NCBI GenBank assembly: GCA_024663395.1
Contig: JANFAH010000003.1
Coordinates: 1,550,001 to 1,614,000 of the forward strand
DNA length: 64,000 nucleotides
Reading direction: 5' to 3'
Origin: Pisolithus tinctorius
Taxonomy: Eukaryota; Basidiomycota; Agaricomycetes; Boletales; Pisolithaceae
Part shown: positions 23,610-35,909 of the stretch, piece after piece
Position numbering within the stretch: the first letter of the stretch is position 1
Layout of the letters: every line of letters starts with the position of its first letter
Position numbers and translations under genes: made by a program
The notes under the pieces: generated by a model
Seen by the model: the letters and a program-made list of their open reading frames with translations, nothing else
What the model was told of the DNA's origin: nothing
Databases searched by the model: none

Positions 23610-26600
23610 TCATTCGAAAGAAAGGTCCGCGTCGTCGGCTACAACAAAACTGCCAAAGACGTACTCATCGAGCTCGTCGCTCTCCCTCGGAGGGGAACTC
23701 GAAAGCACAGGTTGACGTCGCGAGTGCTCGCGTGCCGTTATGAATGCACCTTTCTTCACTGGCTTGTTTGCGAAAACAGGCAAGCTTTGCGTCTGAGGAA
23801 CTTGAGTGAGAAGACTCCGTCTATAAACCTGGAATTGGTCGTATGATGGCGAAACCTGAGTGTCCGGTATATCTTTTAGGAATTGTCTGTCGGACTCGCT
23901 TTCGACATCGTCTGCTGAATGGGATGAGCCGTCGCTCACTTCATCTCCGGAGTGTTCCGCTTCTCCATCTAACCAAGGGTTATGGCGAATAGAGACCACG
24001 GGTTTCCTCCGTTTCTTTGGGTGAGGTGGTGGTGATGGAGGACGCGAGGCAACTTCAGTGTCCTTCCTTACTAGCCTCCGGTTAGGTGAAATAGTTGGTG
24101 AGAGTGGTTCCCCATCTTCGATTGCTCCGACGTATCTTTTCTGGAGACGCTTGCCAGCTGGACGTATTGCGAATGATGCTTCAGGGATGTCTACATCGGA
24201 GGACCACGATGAGGATTTTAGGTCACCAGGGGAAGGGGGTCGCGCCACAAGAGAACTGCGATTATGCCATGTCTTGGGCACCAGAGACGACCCGGTTACG
24301 CCGAGGTCGAGGTCATCATCGTCATCGTCATCCAGTAGCCATGATGCAGCCTGATGGATGTCTGGTGGTGGCAGGTCACCATCACGTGCAGAGGGTTCTT
24401 TACCATCGTGCTCATGCAAGACTGAACGACTAGGCGAGGGTGACGGTGGGAGTGACGAAAGGGGCGATGGGGAAGAGGTTAATTCAATCACTTCGCCCAC
24501 AGCTGGCTTGACGGATGATGAGCTGGGAATAACCGCTGGACTAGCAGGCCTAGGTCCGAGTTGGGGAGAACAGCGCGGAATGGGGTCCAACTGCTTGCGA
24601 CACTTTATTGGCGCTTCATCAGAGGCAGGAATCTGAGGTTGCAAAGGAGAAGCGCCCATAACGACTATATCGGGTGATGACATCCTAAAGGCGGGCGAGC
24701 CACGAGATGATGGGGTTATAGAAGAAACATTAGAGGAGCGGATGGCAAGAGATATGCCAGGTTCAACGTCCATATCATCACCAGGAACTTCGCTCTTGAG
24801 GGACGGTTGGCTAACAGTAGACCGTCCCTTACCTTTCCCTTTCTTGCTAACGGAAGCTGAAGCCTGTTTCCTCCCTGGATTGTCGCTACGGGCTTTGCGT
24901 ATAGAAGCTTTTTTCTTCGAGTTCTGCTGGGCAGCCGCCGACTCGGATACGCTACGGCCTGTGCACATGAGATTGGTCTGCAGTTCCATATCCGTCGAAT
25001 CGTCTTCCGCCAGTGTCTCGTCGAACCTCCTCACTTTGGTTTTTTTCTTTTTCTTCACAAGCAAGTCTGCGACGCTTACAAAACCTTTGGTAGCTTCAGG
25101 TGGGATATTGCGGTCAATGTCATCATTTCGTTTTCGCTTCTTGCCCTTCGCAGCTGGCACGGCCTTCGTCTTGACACTGTCGGGCTTCTCGCGGCTGTAT
25201 TCTTCGATCTCCATCTTCTTCTCCAAGACCTGCGGCCGCATGTGATCGGGCAGTAACCGGGGAACATCACCGTAGAGTTCGAGCTGGTCTCCACGAACAA
25301 TACACCTCTGCATCTCTCCGTATGTGTCCTTCGCTTTGTCCCAATTAAGTTCTTCGCGAACTTCAGCGAGGAGGACATGAACGTAACCATCACGTTTTCG
25401 GCCCGTACGCCCAACACGCTGGAGCTGGAGGAAGGTCAGTAAGGATCGATCGATAGACACGTGGCATGTGGCAGCGGCGGACGGAACTACGTACCATTCG
25501 AATCGGTGTCTTTTGGGCGTCATAACATACGATCATGTCGACTTCGCCGATATCAAGACCTTCTTCACCAATTGAAGTTGACACCAGCACATTAAATTCT
25601 CCAGCCTTAAACTTCCTTATGACCTATAGATCAATGTCAGACAGAAGAATGGAATTCTACAACCAGACTGCACCGTACCTCTAGTTGCTCCTTTTGCGCA
25701 AATCCCTTGCGCCCTTTCTTGTCAAGACCTTGCCCAACGAACTTCGTTGCCTTTAACAGTGGCCTTTCCTCGTTGAGCATAGCTACTATCTCGTCCACGC
25801 ATTCGCGATAGGTGACAAATACCATCGCCTTTGTGTCTTCGCTCGTTTCCTCACCGTCAGCCATGCGCGAGCCGAAATGTTGCATCAGAAGCAGCTTAAG
25901 GGTCTCCATTTTAGGGTGCATCCCAAACCCGCCTGGCCGACCCTTATAACTCTCAAGCTCGGAGAGGAGCTTCTGGAAGGTTGGATCATTCTTCAGAGCA
26001 TTTTTTGGCCCTTTCTTTCCATCGTGATCTTTTTCCTTCTCGGTCACATACTCCTGAAGACAATTCATGCACATCCCAGTACTAGCTTCCATCTGGTTGC
26101 CATGAGCGTCATGTGACCCCTTTTCAGCATGCACATAGCATACATACCAGGTAACCCATGGCACGAGCCATCATTCCCAATTTAGAAAGTATCCCCAGGG
26201 CCCACTTGTGCGGATGGTTTCGCTGGCAACTAATGCGTTGTTGAGTTGCTAATGCACGGTACGGGTGCATTTTAACTACATCGAGTGGTTCGATGACACC
26301 TTGTGCAATAAGAGGTTTCAGTATGCCCTTGGTGTGACTCATATTCAGGGTCGGGTCATGGAAGGTGAGATACCATTCACGAACCTCCATAACGGTCTTC
26401 AGCAGTTGCTGAAAGTGAATTATCTCGTCGTTCATCTGAATAATATGTTGTTTGATTTCCTGTTTTAATAAAGCTTCAGCGTGTGAACGCCTCAGCAGTG
26501 TTGACAACCAGCCTTTTTATGCATATACTCTCTCAAATCAAGACTCCGCTCATCCCTAATTTCGATCCTACTTATGTGCAACGAGTCGACGATTGCTTGC

Positions 26601-28068
26601 ACGGCCTCCTGTGAGCTCCCTGGCGTGGCAGTAAGCGCAAGCACGCGAAAGTGGGGATTCTTCGCCATCAAAAACCGTACGACCTGTGCGTACGCATAGT
26701 CCCCTGTGCCCTTGTGTGCTTCATCTGAGGGAGAAATTCATACGCTAACTGCAACGATTGTATGACAGACGTACCAATAACAAGAAGGATTATGTCTCTC
26801 GGGTCACAGTTTTCCGTGACGAGGTCATTCATCAAAGTTTGCGGCGTCATATAAAATACACGCTTCTCCGTCCACTGCAAAGAGCCCGGTTAATGCTAAA
26901 TGCACCCAATACGCACCTACGCACCATTTGCGATCGATAGGTTCGGGAGTTGTTGCCTGTCAATTCTACAGCATCTCTGCCCGGAATACCGCACGTCTGG
27001 TGGCAAGCGGTGATTTGTTGCGCGACAAGGGGTTTAGTTGGCGCGACAAAAACCACCTTCCCATCAGGAAACCAGCGGTAATCTGGAAGAAAAAAGCTCA
27101 TGAGATAAGTTGGAGCGAATCTACCTTGCTTACAATTGAGCATCACCACACCGGCAATGAATGTCTTTCCGAGACCAGTCGGTAGGGCTACAAGGGTGTT
27201 GTCAAATAAACAACGCTGTACGATATTGAACTGGTAGTCCCGCTTCGGCTGGTTTAGCGGGTAGATCCAATGCTTAGCCTCTAGCAGATCCGCTTTAAGT
27301 TTCAGAGGAGGTGGCTTAGGAGTACGGGTGAGTTGTGTCTTGGAAACTCGTAGAAAACGAGCGTACTGGACTTTAATAACGTGCGAACAGAGGCTTGGTC
27401 ATCAGACATTCTATGAGCTTTCATAAGAGGACATACCCGACTGTATCATGAGTGAGTACGGATATATAACCATCGTAGAGGAACGCACCTGATACGAACG
27501 GCGCCGGAAACTGTTCGAATTCTATTTCTTCTTCTTCTTGACTGTCATGAGGGTCTGCGACACCTTTCCCCTTGCTTGATTTGGGTTTTTTCCAGCCGGA
27601 CTTCGCGAATGCAGTATGGTCCCACATCTTCGTCTTAGGGGCTGGTCCACCAACAATATTTCGGGAGTTCGGTTTGGTAGAAGTCCGCGCCACGTCTTTG
27701 GCTCGGATCGTTGATGGAGTAGGCTGTAGTACGTCGCCAAACAGTGTGGTTTGCAACGATAGTCGCTGGGAGCTCGGCTTTGATGAACTGGTTGGACCAG
27801 CCACTGCAACTGGTTTCGCCCGGTATGCATCATTGACGAAAGAATCCAACCGTTGTAGTTCTGTCGTGTCCAATTCCAATGAGAGGTCAACGTATGAATC
27901 GTCAGCTTCGAGTCCTCTGGGTTGTTTCGCCGGAGCAGGACACCGCGACTGTGGATTCGGCTTTGGCGGAGGTTTAGCGTCTGCACGGTGCGCGGCTTCG
28001 ATGACATCGAGCTGCTGTAAGACACCAGAATCGAGCTCGTCGTTGAAGTAGTAGTCGTCAGAATTCAT
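23610..28068 (-). CDS. MPH1: FANCM/Mph1 DNA helicase
   Basis: 3'-5' SF2 helicase that remodels forks and D-loops, and limits crossovers in recombination and interstrand-crosslink repair. The first exon ([20 protein letters not shown]) is acidic and disordered. Helicase exons give [39 protein letters not shown] (Walker A), [45 protein letters not shown] (DEAH box) and LALTATPGS. The C-terminal lobe gives [37 protein letters not shown] and [14 protein letters not shown] long disordered C-terminus (about 500 residues, Ser/Pro-rich with Lys patches) ends at 23610. At least eight introns are needed. The start shares a 166-bp gap with the divergent G-patch gene. Confidence 0.93.
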
Positions 28069-28234
28069 CGCTGGGGAGTCGCGACTAGCCCAAGTCCAAG
28101 AGACGCGACCTTCCGTGTTCCACTGGCCTCGGCGAGACGCGTGATCACGTGATCTATGACGGCTTGTGCCAAGCCAGCAGACTGACAGCCTGTGGCCAAC
28201 ACAACGACCTCTTATTGTTCTCGTACTGCCAGCA

Positions 28235-29829
28235 ATGTCAGAGCAGTCGATTGCTCGGTGGAATGCTATTCCTATGGAAAGACAAGAGTTGGAGAAGGAA
28301 CAAGGCCGGGGTTCATCCTTGAAGGTACTCTGCCATATTTTTTGGGGCCATTAGAAACACGGAATACTGCCCTTTACTCTTCCATTCCCCCCATCCAGCG
28401 ATCACGCTCAGATCCAGATGACAGCGGCGACGAAAGTGAAGATAATGTCTCGCTTGTCTCTCGTAGTCCCTCACCTCCGCCACAAGCCATGGATATCGAC
28501 AAATATGACGAGTACATCCGCGGAGCCCCAAGAGAAATAATCACTGTCGAAACGAAGATTAAGAGCACAAACAAAGGGTTCGCCATGCTCGCCAAGCTTG
28601 GGTGGTCGGAGGGCCAGCCGCTGGGACTCTCGGGGGATGGTACGTACCAGAACCCGTCATTTTTCTCTAGAAATCCCTCACAAGTTCATGTACATACAGG
28701 ACGCACTGACCCTATTCCCTTTCATATCAAGAATGACTTAACTGGTCTTGGAAAGACAAACCAAGACTTCCGCATGATCGAAACGACAGTCGCACAGAGG
28801 CGTGTGCTGGACTCAGAGAGGCAGCGCAAAGAAACCGAAGATCAACGCAAAACACGAGAAGTACATGCGGCACTTTGTGGGTTGGAATTTTCGCCCTAAC
28901 TTGGAACTTAGGACATCGTGGCCCGGCGTGCTGCCGTGAAATCAGAAATCACCGACACCTTGCGTCCCTTTTACTGCGCTCTCTGTGAGAAGCAGTTCCA
29001 GAACGTGGCTCAATACGACGAACACACCAACTCTTATGCACACCATCACAAGGCACGCTTGAGGGACATGCAAGCCAATGCACGTCCGATGCTTCAAGAG
29101 GAAGTTGAGAAACGAAAAGAAAAGGAACGTAAACGTGAAGAGAAGGAGCTGAGGAAGCTTGCAAAGGCAGCTGGTATCAAAATAACTAAGCCACCTCCTG
29201 CGGCGTCCCCCGTTCCTGTGCTTGCACCGGCTACTAGCTTCGACACCGCAAACGTCAGCGAAACGAAATCGAGTGGGTTCAAGAAAGCTGGCTGGACTAC
29301 CATCAGCATCAGCGAAGCGCCTAGTGAAGCCGATTTCACTCGTACAGGTCGGTCTGCTGTTGACCCGGCCACTACTTCGTACAGTCGTCCACCTTCACTG
29401 CCACGACCCACTCCACCTTCACCCCCACCTCCCCGCCAGTCGCCCGCTGCACCGTCTTTCAGGGCAGGTGGTTGGACAACGCTGGACACTGGGAATTCGA
29501 AGTCATTTCCCTCGTCACCGCCTCCTCGAGAACCATCAGCTCCCCCTCCATCCCCACCACCTACACTGGCGTTTCCACCGCCTCCGCCTGCTGACGACTC
29601 ACCGCGACCTCCCCCGCCTCCTCCGCTCCCTGGTCCAGGGTTTGCCAAGGGTGGTTGGGCGCCCATTTCGTCTCAGCGGACGGGTGGTCCTCCAGCTTCT
29701 GGACATACACTTACGTCTTCGACTGGCCCGGCTGAGCGTGTTTCTGTCCCACCACAACCTGCACCTCAGGAACCAGCCAAGTTAGGCTGGCAGCAGTGGA
29801 AGCAAAACAAGAATTTTAGGCGCAAATAA
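28235..29829 (+). CDS. G-patch and C2H2 zinc-finger protein (GPATCH8-like)
   Basis: Likely an RNA-processing factor whose G-patch activates a DEAH helicase. The G-patch is clear (GFAMLAKLGWSEGQPLGLSG, then after an intron GRTDPIPFHIKNDLTGLGK). A helical segment (RQRKETEDQRKTRE) leads through a 54-nt intron to DIVARRAAVKSEITDTLRPF and a C2H2 finger (FYCALCEKQFQNVAQYDEH ... HHHKARLRDMQ). A charged helix and a proline-rich tail with repeated KKAGWTTI / RAGGWTTL / AKGGWAPI modules end at TAA 29829. The start is uncertain. ATG 28235 begins MSEQSIARWNAIPMERQELE in one frame, while the conserved LEGTLPYFLGPLETRN lies in another, so an upstream splice is missing from my model. Confidence 0.78.
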
Positions 29830-30219
29830 CATGCTGAAGCTTTTCCAGTTGCTCTCATATGATCGCTTGGTTATGTAATACCTCGTTCGTTGGGTTATCA
29901 CTTGCCTCGACATCGCACAGGAACGCTGCTACCCCGCGTTTCAGGTGACTAGAGGTCCCAATAGACCACAACTTGCTAGCTAGGATTAACAGTAACTACA
30001 TTGCTGTTCTTTAATTTTAGTGACAGTATGTATGTACGCAGTTGCAGAGTAGGAAAAAAATAAGGATGAGCGATCGGTTCAAAGGAAAGTGATAAAAAAT
30101 CGAAAAAAAAAAAAAGGCCACGCTACGAGCGTGGTTATGTCGAAGAGTGGAGCCTGACACCACAACCGCAGAAAGTCCAACGCCATCTATCTCATGAGAA
30201 TATATCGCGAAATGCATGC
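29830..30219. other. Shared 3' flank of convergent genes with stem-loop
   Basis: About 390 bases lie between the G-patch stop and the bromodomain stop. Read on the minus strand, a 7-bp stem (ccacgct, loop cgt, agcgtgg; 30118-30134) is followed at once by a long T-run. It sits about 90 nt past the bromodomain stop, so it would be in that 3' UTR. No gene was seen. Confidence 0.45.
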
Positions 30220-32597
30220 CTACTCGGACTCGCTGCCCGAACTGTCATCTGAACTGGAGTCCGATGAATGTTCGCTATCGTCGGCTCTGCCAGCAGGCGG
30301 AGGGGGACCGGTCGTTGGTCCGGAGCTTGCCTGATCGAAAAGCCTCATGCGCTCCTCCAGTTGCCGAATCTTCTCCGCCTCGATGTTCTCATCCATGCTC
30401 TTTCGCTTTAACCCTCCCGTACCAGTACCTTTACCAGTGCCGCGACTGCGCTTTTGAGCTGGCTGCCGTAGTGGCCGTATGACGAAGTTGTATAGCTTCG
30501 TCAGCACATGTGCAGGAAGAAGATCAATTTCAAGCTCAATTTCCTCGGTGCTCTACAAAGGTGCATGTAAGGAAACCAATATATCAAGGACGAAGATTGT
30601 CGACATACGTCGCGAATCTCGGGAACGCCCTCGTGAATGATGTTGATAACCTTCTCAAGTTTGGACTCGTCCAAATTCGAGATTGCCTCGCTCAGATCTT
30701 TCTTCTGCTCAAATGTGAGGATGTCGTCGTCCTGTGTTTGCTTCTTTGACTTCTTCTTTACAGCGCCGTTCGCGGCATTCGCAGCTTTAGATACACGTGA
30801 ACCCGACGCTTTCGACGTTGAGGCAGTAGACGGCTTCTCTTTCTTCTTCTTCTCCTTCTTCTTCTCCTTCGCAGGTTGGTTTTTGAGAGCAAGCAAATTG
30901 CCCCGCATGGACTCGATCTGTGCTTCCATATTTGCAATCCTGCCTGAACGTGGCGACCAATCAGTACAAGTATACAACCATGAAGGCAAACCTACGCTTC
31001 CGTTCCTCTTCCGACTCATTCTCTTCCTCTTCTTCCTCCTCGTCACTCGCCTCCTGCAGTGGTGGCAGATTCCTCCACTTCTCATCAAAGAGCCGCTGCA
31101 ACTCAATGCCTGCTTGATTGACTGGTGTACCGGCAGGGTTGAAGGTGAAACAATTGCGAATCATGAGTTTGAAATCCTCGAAAAACTTGGTGGCGTTCGC
31201 ATATTCGCCGTTGTCGAGTTTCTTTCGCATGGTCGAGAAATCCATCGGCTTCTTGATGATCTTCGGGTACGTTGGAATGTCGAGCTTGACAGGATCTGCC
31301 AGGCATTAACCTCCAAAACACGCACAACTGGCGACGGACACGCACCAACTGGCTCGTAAAACGGATGCGCGATTGCCCAGTGCTGCTTACGGTGCAAATC
31401 ATTCAGGATTTTGGCACAAAACCTCAGCTGCTCTGCAGTGCCATCATCCTTGACCTTGGGTTTGCGCAACCTCTTTGGCACATCGGCATATGGCAAATCC
31501 TTGGGCGGTGGTGGATGGATCTCTCGCTTGGGTCGCGCAATTGCCGCGTGTTCACTATCGTTACGACGAATAACAGGAACGGAGGTGGAGGCGCGGCGCG
31601 GGGGTGCAGTGGCTTTCTTCGGTTGAACTGGTTGGGGTAGAGGCGGAGGCGTAGCTGTCTTCTGAACACTGGGCTTCGCCTAGCATTATGAATCTCGTTT
31701 ACTCAGATTACAAAAAGCGCACCAACATACCGGTGCAGGAGGCGGGAGTTGTTTGATCTGTTTGTCAAACACGGTTTCTAAATGCTTTCCTGCTACCGAA
31801 ATGACGTGATCGGGACCGTTGAAAGTTAAACAATTCGTGAATACTAGACGAACATCCGCGATAAATTCGTCTGCGCTGTTATAACGAGGATTATTTGGAT
31901 TTGGGTCTGGTTTGGCAGGACTTGAGGACATGAGTTTCCTTTCGATGGTACCCAAGTCCATAGGATTCTTAATGATGCTCGGATAATGAGGAATATTGAG
32001 GGCGATGGGATCAACGGGATGCAGGAAGGCAGAAGCGTCCTTCAGCTTCTTCAAGGACCGTATCGTCGACAAACAGAAGCGGTGCTGTGCGGCACTCAAG
32101 GTCGAGGCGCCCGAAGGAGCAGGCACGGATGGAAGGGGAGTTGGGCTTTCAGCAACCTGATCACCTTCAGTTTGGATGGATGAAGCTGTCACTGGCGGTG
32201 GCGAGGCCGTCTGATACAAAATATATTAGCATACACAAGAACGAAGAGGATGGAGATTTCCTACATGGGCAACAGAAGCCTGATCCGCATCAGAGAACTT
32301 GCGCGCCCGTTTGGCAGGGGGCGGTTTACTATCATCGTCCGTCTCAGGGTGTGATGGGGAAGCCAAAGCTGTGGGTGGCGGTGACATTGCAGCAGTTGGA
32401 GATGGACCGCCCTTTGTGTCCGTTGAGTCAATTTGGCCGTTCACGAGCGGCGATGGTTGTGTCATGGTAACGTCGCCGTCGGCATCGAGTGAATGACCGT
32501 TGATGCCATTGGTGGTCGGGGTGGCTTCACCAGGATCGTTACCGTTGGCGGTAGGCTCCGAGGGAGCCATGTCAGCCACCGGCGACGGTTCGGCCAT
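30220..32597 (-). CDS. BDF1: BET-family double bromodomain protein Bdf1
   Basis: Chromatin reader of acetylated H4 that works with TFIID and SWR1. A disordered N-terminus leads to bromodomain 1 (LKDASAFLHPVDPIALNIPH, KNPMDLGTIERKL, VFTNCLTFNGPDH) and bromodomain 2 (KQHWAIAHPFYEPV, VKLDIPTYPKIIKKPMDFST, RNCFTFNPAGTPVNQAG). The acetyl-lysine asparagine is present in both (TNCLTFN, RNCFTFN). A coiled coil (MEAQIESMRGNLLAL), a lysine-rich stretch and the ET domain (LTFEQKKDLSEAISNL, VINIIHEGVPEI, EEIELEIDLLPAHVLTKLYN) follow, with a Ser/Asp C-terminus. Introns are short. ATG 32597 starts MAEPSPVADMAPSEP, but the frame stays open upstream, and exons at 32707-32944 may supply an earlier start. Confidence 0.93.
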
Positions 32598-32706
32598 TGA
32601 GACATCTTCAGACGGATCGCCCTGTGCTGAGGATGGGGTTGTGATTGGACGACATACATGAAGGGACGCTGCTCAGATAAGACGGTGGTTGTGCAAGGGA
32701 CTCCAC

Positions 32707-32944
32707 CTACGGACCTGCATAGACTTTGGGCGGGGCATCCATGTCAGAGACAGCGTTGGGCACTCCGCTTGGGGACTCGGCGTTTATGTCTTTGAATTAT
32801 TATTTTGCATAAGAAAAAGAATTATATATATAAATAAAAAGTCGAGTCACGTGTACCTGGGGCGGGGGAAGGATTGGGAGAGGATGCTTTGTCATGCTCG
32901 CTGGTGGTGGGCGGGGTGTGTTGTTCAGCGTCGGTCGCGTTCAT
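32707..32944 (-). CDS. Possible 5' exons of the bromodomain gene, or a small separate ORF
   Basis: ATG 32944 opens a disordered peptide (MNATDAEQHTPPTTSEHDKA). It splices (donor gtacac, acceptor ttcaaag) into DINAESPSGVPNAVSDMDAP and stops at 32707. If a further intron with donor gtccgt and acceptor gagcag is removed, the phase runs on through SAQGDPSEDVSMAEP into the bromodomain protein. The in-frame open stretch before MAEP supports that. An ATG further up (33034) is also in frame but lies only 5 nt after a TATA box, so it is unlikely to be in the transcript. Confidence 0.45.
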
Positions 32945-33039
32945 CGGGAGGCGCGTGACGTGTGAGTCACGCAGTGTGACGTTGGCAGAGAGGGGAAGGG
33001 AGATTTTGGATTTGGGGAATCGGACGCCACCCATTGGGT

Positions 33040-33046
33040 CTTTATA
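33040..33046 (-). promoter_or_regulatory. TATA box upstream of the bromodomain locus
   Basis: On the minus strand this reads TATAAAG, about 95 nt upstream of ATG 32944 and within the 150-bp gap after the WDR70 stop. Spacing to ATG 32944 suits a TATA-driven start about 30 nt downstream. Confidence 0.45.
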
Positions 33047-33184
33047 GGCGACCGGAATTAAGGTTCGATCTCAAACCAACGCAAGGACCACCGAACTCAC
33101 TCACACCTCATCACTCACACAGACGTCTTTGACAAGCTACAATGAATCCACAGCCTCCAACGTCGCCAAATCCACACGCTCTCC

Positions 33185-35687
33185 CTACTTTTCCTCCTCC
33201 TCGTCCTCGGACACGTTCGCAAACACCGGCTTGGGCTGGTTTTGTCGCCACGCTGCGAAAAAAAAAAATAAGTTCAGGCAAAACCCGCCACGTCAGCCGG
33301 CCGATCGGAACAAACACAGCAATACAGAAATTCAGACTCCGCTACGGCAACTTTCCTATTGTTGACTCCGCAGCGGCGAGACTGGAAACACATGCAAAAA
33401 TAAACCATCCACTCACCTGCAGTCCAGACTGGATCGTCTTCTGTGAGCTTCGCATACTTGAGAAGCGCCTCTCGAGGCTGTCACCCAACAATGTAGTGTG
33501 AAAGGGAGAGGAAACATTGTCAGTCGCTCGACATCATCATGGAAACCATCAGAAAGAAAAGAACAAAGGGTCACGTGCCACGACCCGATGCCCAAACTCA
33601 GGCACAGCAAAGAGCAAGATAGGAGATATGATCAAACAGAACACTCACATCTTCGTCTCGTGTGGTGTCCCGTACGAGGTTCTGTACAATGTGCTGTGTC
33701 GCACTTGCACCGACGCGACCTCCCTTCCCTGGACCAGTGACAGGTAACTCTGGTTTTCTGCTCTTCCTGGGATCCATCCGATCTTTCTCCCTCCTTCGCT
33801 TTGTTCCTTTCACGACACCGTCACCATCCCGGAACATGGGAAGCGCGTGTGGCGTCAAAATTGCAGGCGCCGCAAGCGCGTCAGAGAGATCTTCCACCGT
33901 TGGCCGCTTCGGTGCTCCCTTCGCTAGCAACAACTTCGCACCATTGATCGACGTCACCGGGGAGTAGAGCACTGACATTGTACCGTTCGAAAGTCCGGTC
34001 AGAATTTGATTTATTTTCGAGTGCCAAACCACTTTGACTGGCGTCGTCTCCATATCCGTCTCTTCCACAACACTCAAATCTGAGCGCCGAAGAAAGACCA
34101 GCTTTCCCCGTCCTCCCTTTTGTGATGCGCCGTCGCTTGTGAGAATGAACTTCTCGTCCGGGCTGAATACAGCGTTCGTGCCCGGATATAGCGTCGCTAG
34201 GCCTGAACCCACGGCGAGGGGTTTTTTGAAGGAGCGAAGATCCCAAACTACACGACCCATCAGAAAGGGTAGCCCCTGCTTTTCGAACATCGGACATACG
34301 TTTAACAGTCTCATCCCCCCCTCGTGTGAGGACGGTTCTCCCATCAACGGAAAAAACGATCGAACCGACGTCGCTTCCCTTGGTGTGGGCGCCTTCGACG
34401 GTCATATTTGGCCGGACGAAATTTGACGATGCATTCCACATGTGCAAAGATCCGTCAAGGCAAGCTATAGAAACCTGCATTAGAAGCCGGTACAGATCGT
34501 ACACAGGGACGTACCTCCACTAATCAAGTTTCCATCAAGAGAGTAGGCACACGTGGTTACCTTGGTTCTGGCACCTCTCTCCTTGGATTTCACAACAATG
34601 ACACTCTTCTGCTTTCGCTTGTTCTCCACGTCCCATATTCTCCGGAAGTTTAGTCAGACTAAAAGATGAAATCAAAGATGCAAAATACCTAATCGTTGAA
34701 TCTGCCGAACTAGTGATGAAGTATTTCCGATCTTGTGGATGCCACGCGCATGCGGACAACTCCCCAACGTGACCGCTATCGTGTGCTTCAGTCAAAGTTG
34801 TTATAACACAAGAAATACACTCACGCAGTATTCTTCATATCCCTGATATACATATCGCCCTTGACGAATGTTGCCCTGCGGTCATTCAAGCCATTCTGCT
34901 CCCAGACGAAACGAGTTAAACTTACTTTTCTTCCCCGTCGCGGTCGTAAAGTTTCGCTTGGATCGTGGCTGAAATTACGAGAAATTGTTGGCCATCGTTA
35001 GAATATTTAAGGTCGTTAACCTGGCCAAGTAATGGATGTCAGTTCCACGTTCTCGCCATGTCCTACTAGGCACGAGGACCTACATAATAACTGCCAGCTG
35101 GCTCCCAAGTCTTGAATGATCTTGTTTGAGTGGTCATACCACCAAAGTCCCAGAGTTTGCAATCATAATCGTACGACCCGCTCAAAACACGTGCACCACT
35201 GGGGTCGAGCGCCAATGCCGAAATGACCTTCGTGTGCTCCTTGAGCGTCGCCTCATGAGTGATAGGAAACTCAGGCCCTGAGGGAAGTGATGGGTCGTAC
35301 TCGGGTTCGTCATGCGCCGCGTCATCTTCTTCCTCTCCAGATGCCTCACCACCATCACTTGCTCTCGAGGGACCCTCCTCCCTGGAGGTTGACGGTTTGG
35401 AGTCGTCCATTTCATCGTCTTCATCTTCCGATTGCGCAGCGCGCACACCAACCTCGGAGGAGGGCTTACTTGGACCTGGTACAGGTCTGGATACGACAGA
35501 TGGAAGTTGGACATGCGACGGCTTAGGAATGGTTAACACGCGACTGCGGTATGGTAGCTAAGAACCTTACCACGGCAGAATCCACTCTCTTCGTTTTGTC
35601 GAATCTGGAGGGGTCTAGTTCCCGCTTTTTCGCAGCTTTCCCAAAGCCTGATATGCCCATAGCAGCGAATACGTCCATGTCCGCCAT
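33185..35687 (-). CDS. WDR70: WD-repeat protein WDR70 homologue
   Basis: WD40 propeller protein linked to DDB1-Cul4 ubiquitin ligase and H2B ubiquitylation at DNA breaks in yeast and human. Exon 1 is MADMDVFAAMGISGFGKAAK. An acidic linker follows (SEDEDDEMDDSKPS). The repeats include LKEHTKVISALALDPSGARV, GSYDYDCKLWDFGGM, VNDLKYSNDGQQFLVIS, FVKGDMYIRDM, GHVGELSACAWHPQDRKYF, ACLDGSLHMWNA, VGSIVFSVDGRTVLTRGGDE and VWDLRSFKKPL. The C-terminal KGTKRRREKDRMDPRKSRKP and PREALLKYAKLTEDDPVW are family hallmarks. The last exon, reached across a roughly 190-nt intron with an 11-T pyrimidine tract, is AWRQNQPKPVFANVSEDEE, ending at 33185. It shares a 222-bp divergent gap with the gene at 35910. Confidence 0.92.
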
Positions 35688-35909
35688 TGTAGCGAGTGTC
35701 CTGTCGTTCTACCACTGAGATGTCACCAGTACTAAAAGCCTCACCTATGCAGGGTATATTACGCAAGGAGTTGCCAATTTTGGAAAGTCCATATTATTAT
35801 TCTGGACCTCGGCCACCGCAGGCATGAGAAACAACCTATGGCACAGACAAGCCACACGCTGACGCAACTACATACCCTTCCTACCTGACGAGCTTACTTA
35901 CCCAGCGAC

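Noticed and set aside
29094..29666. Glycine-rich minus-strand ORF of 190 codons
   Set aside because: It is the reverse complement of the proline-rich tail of the G-patch protein.
33142..33501. A 119-codon plus-strand frame starting MNPQPPTSPNPHALPTFPPP
   Set aside because: It is the antisense shadow of the last WDR70 exons (PKPVFANVSEDEE and PREALLKYAKLTEDD), which match that family and have good splice sites.
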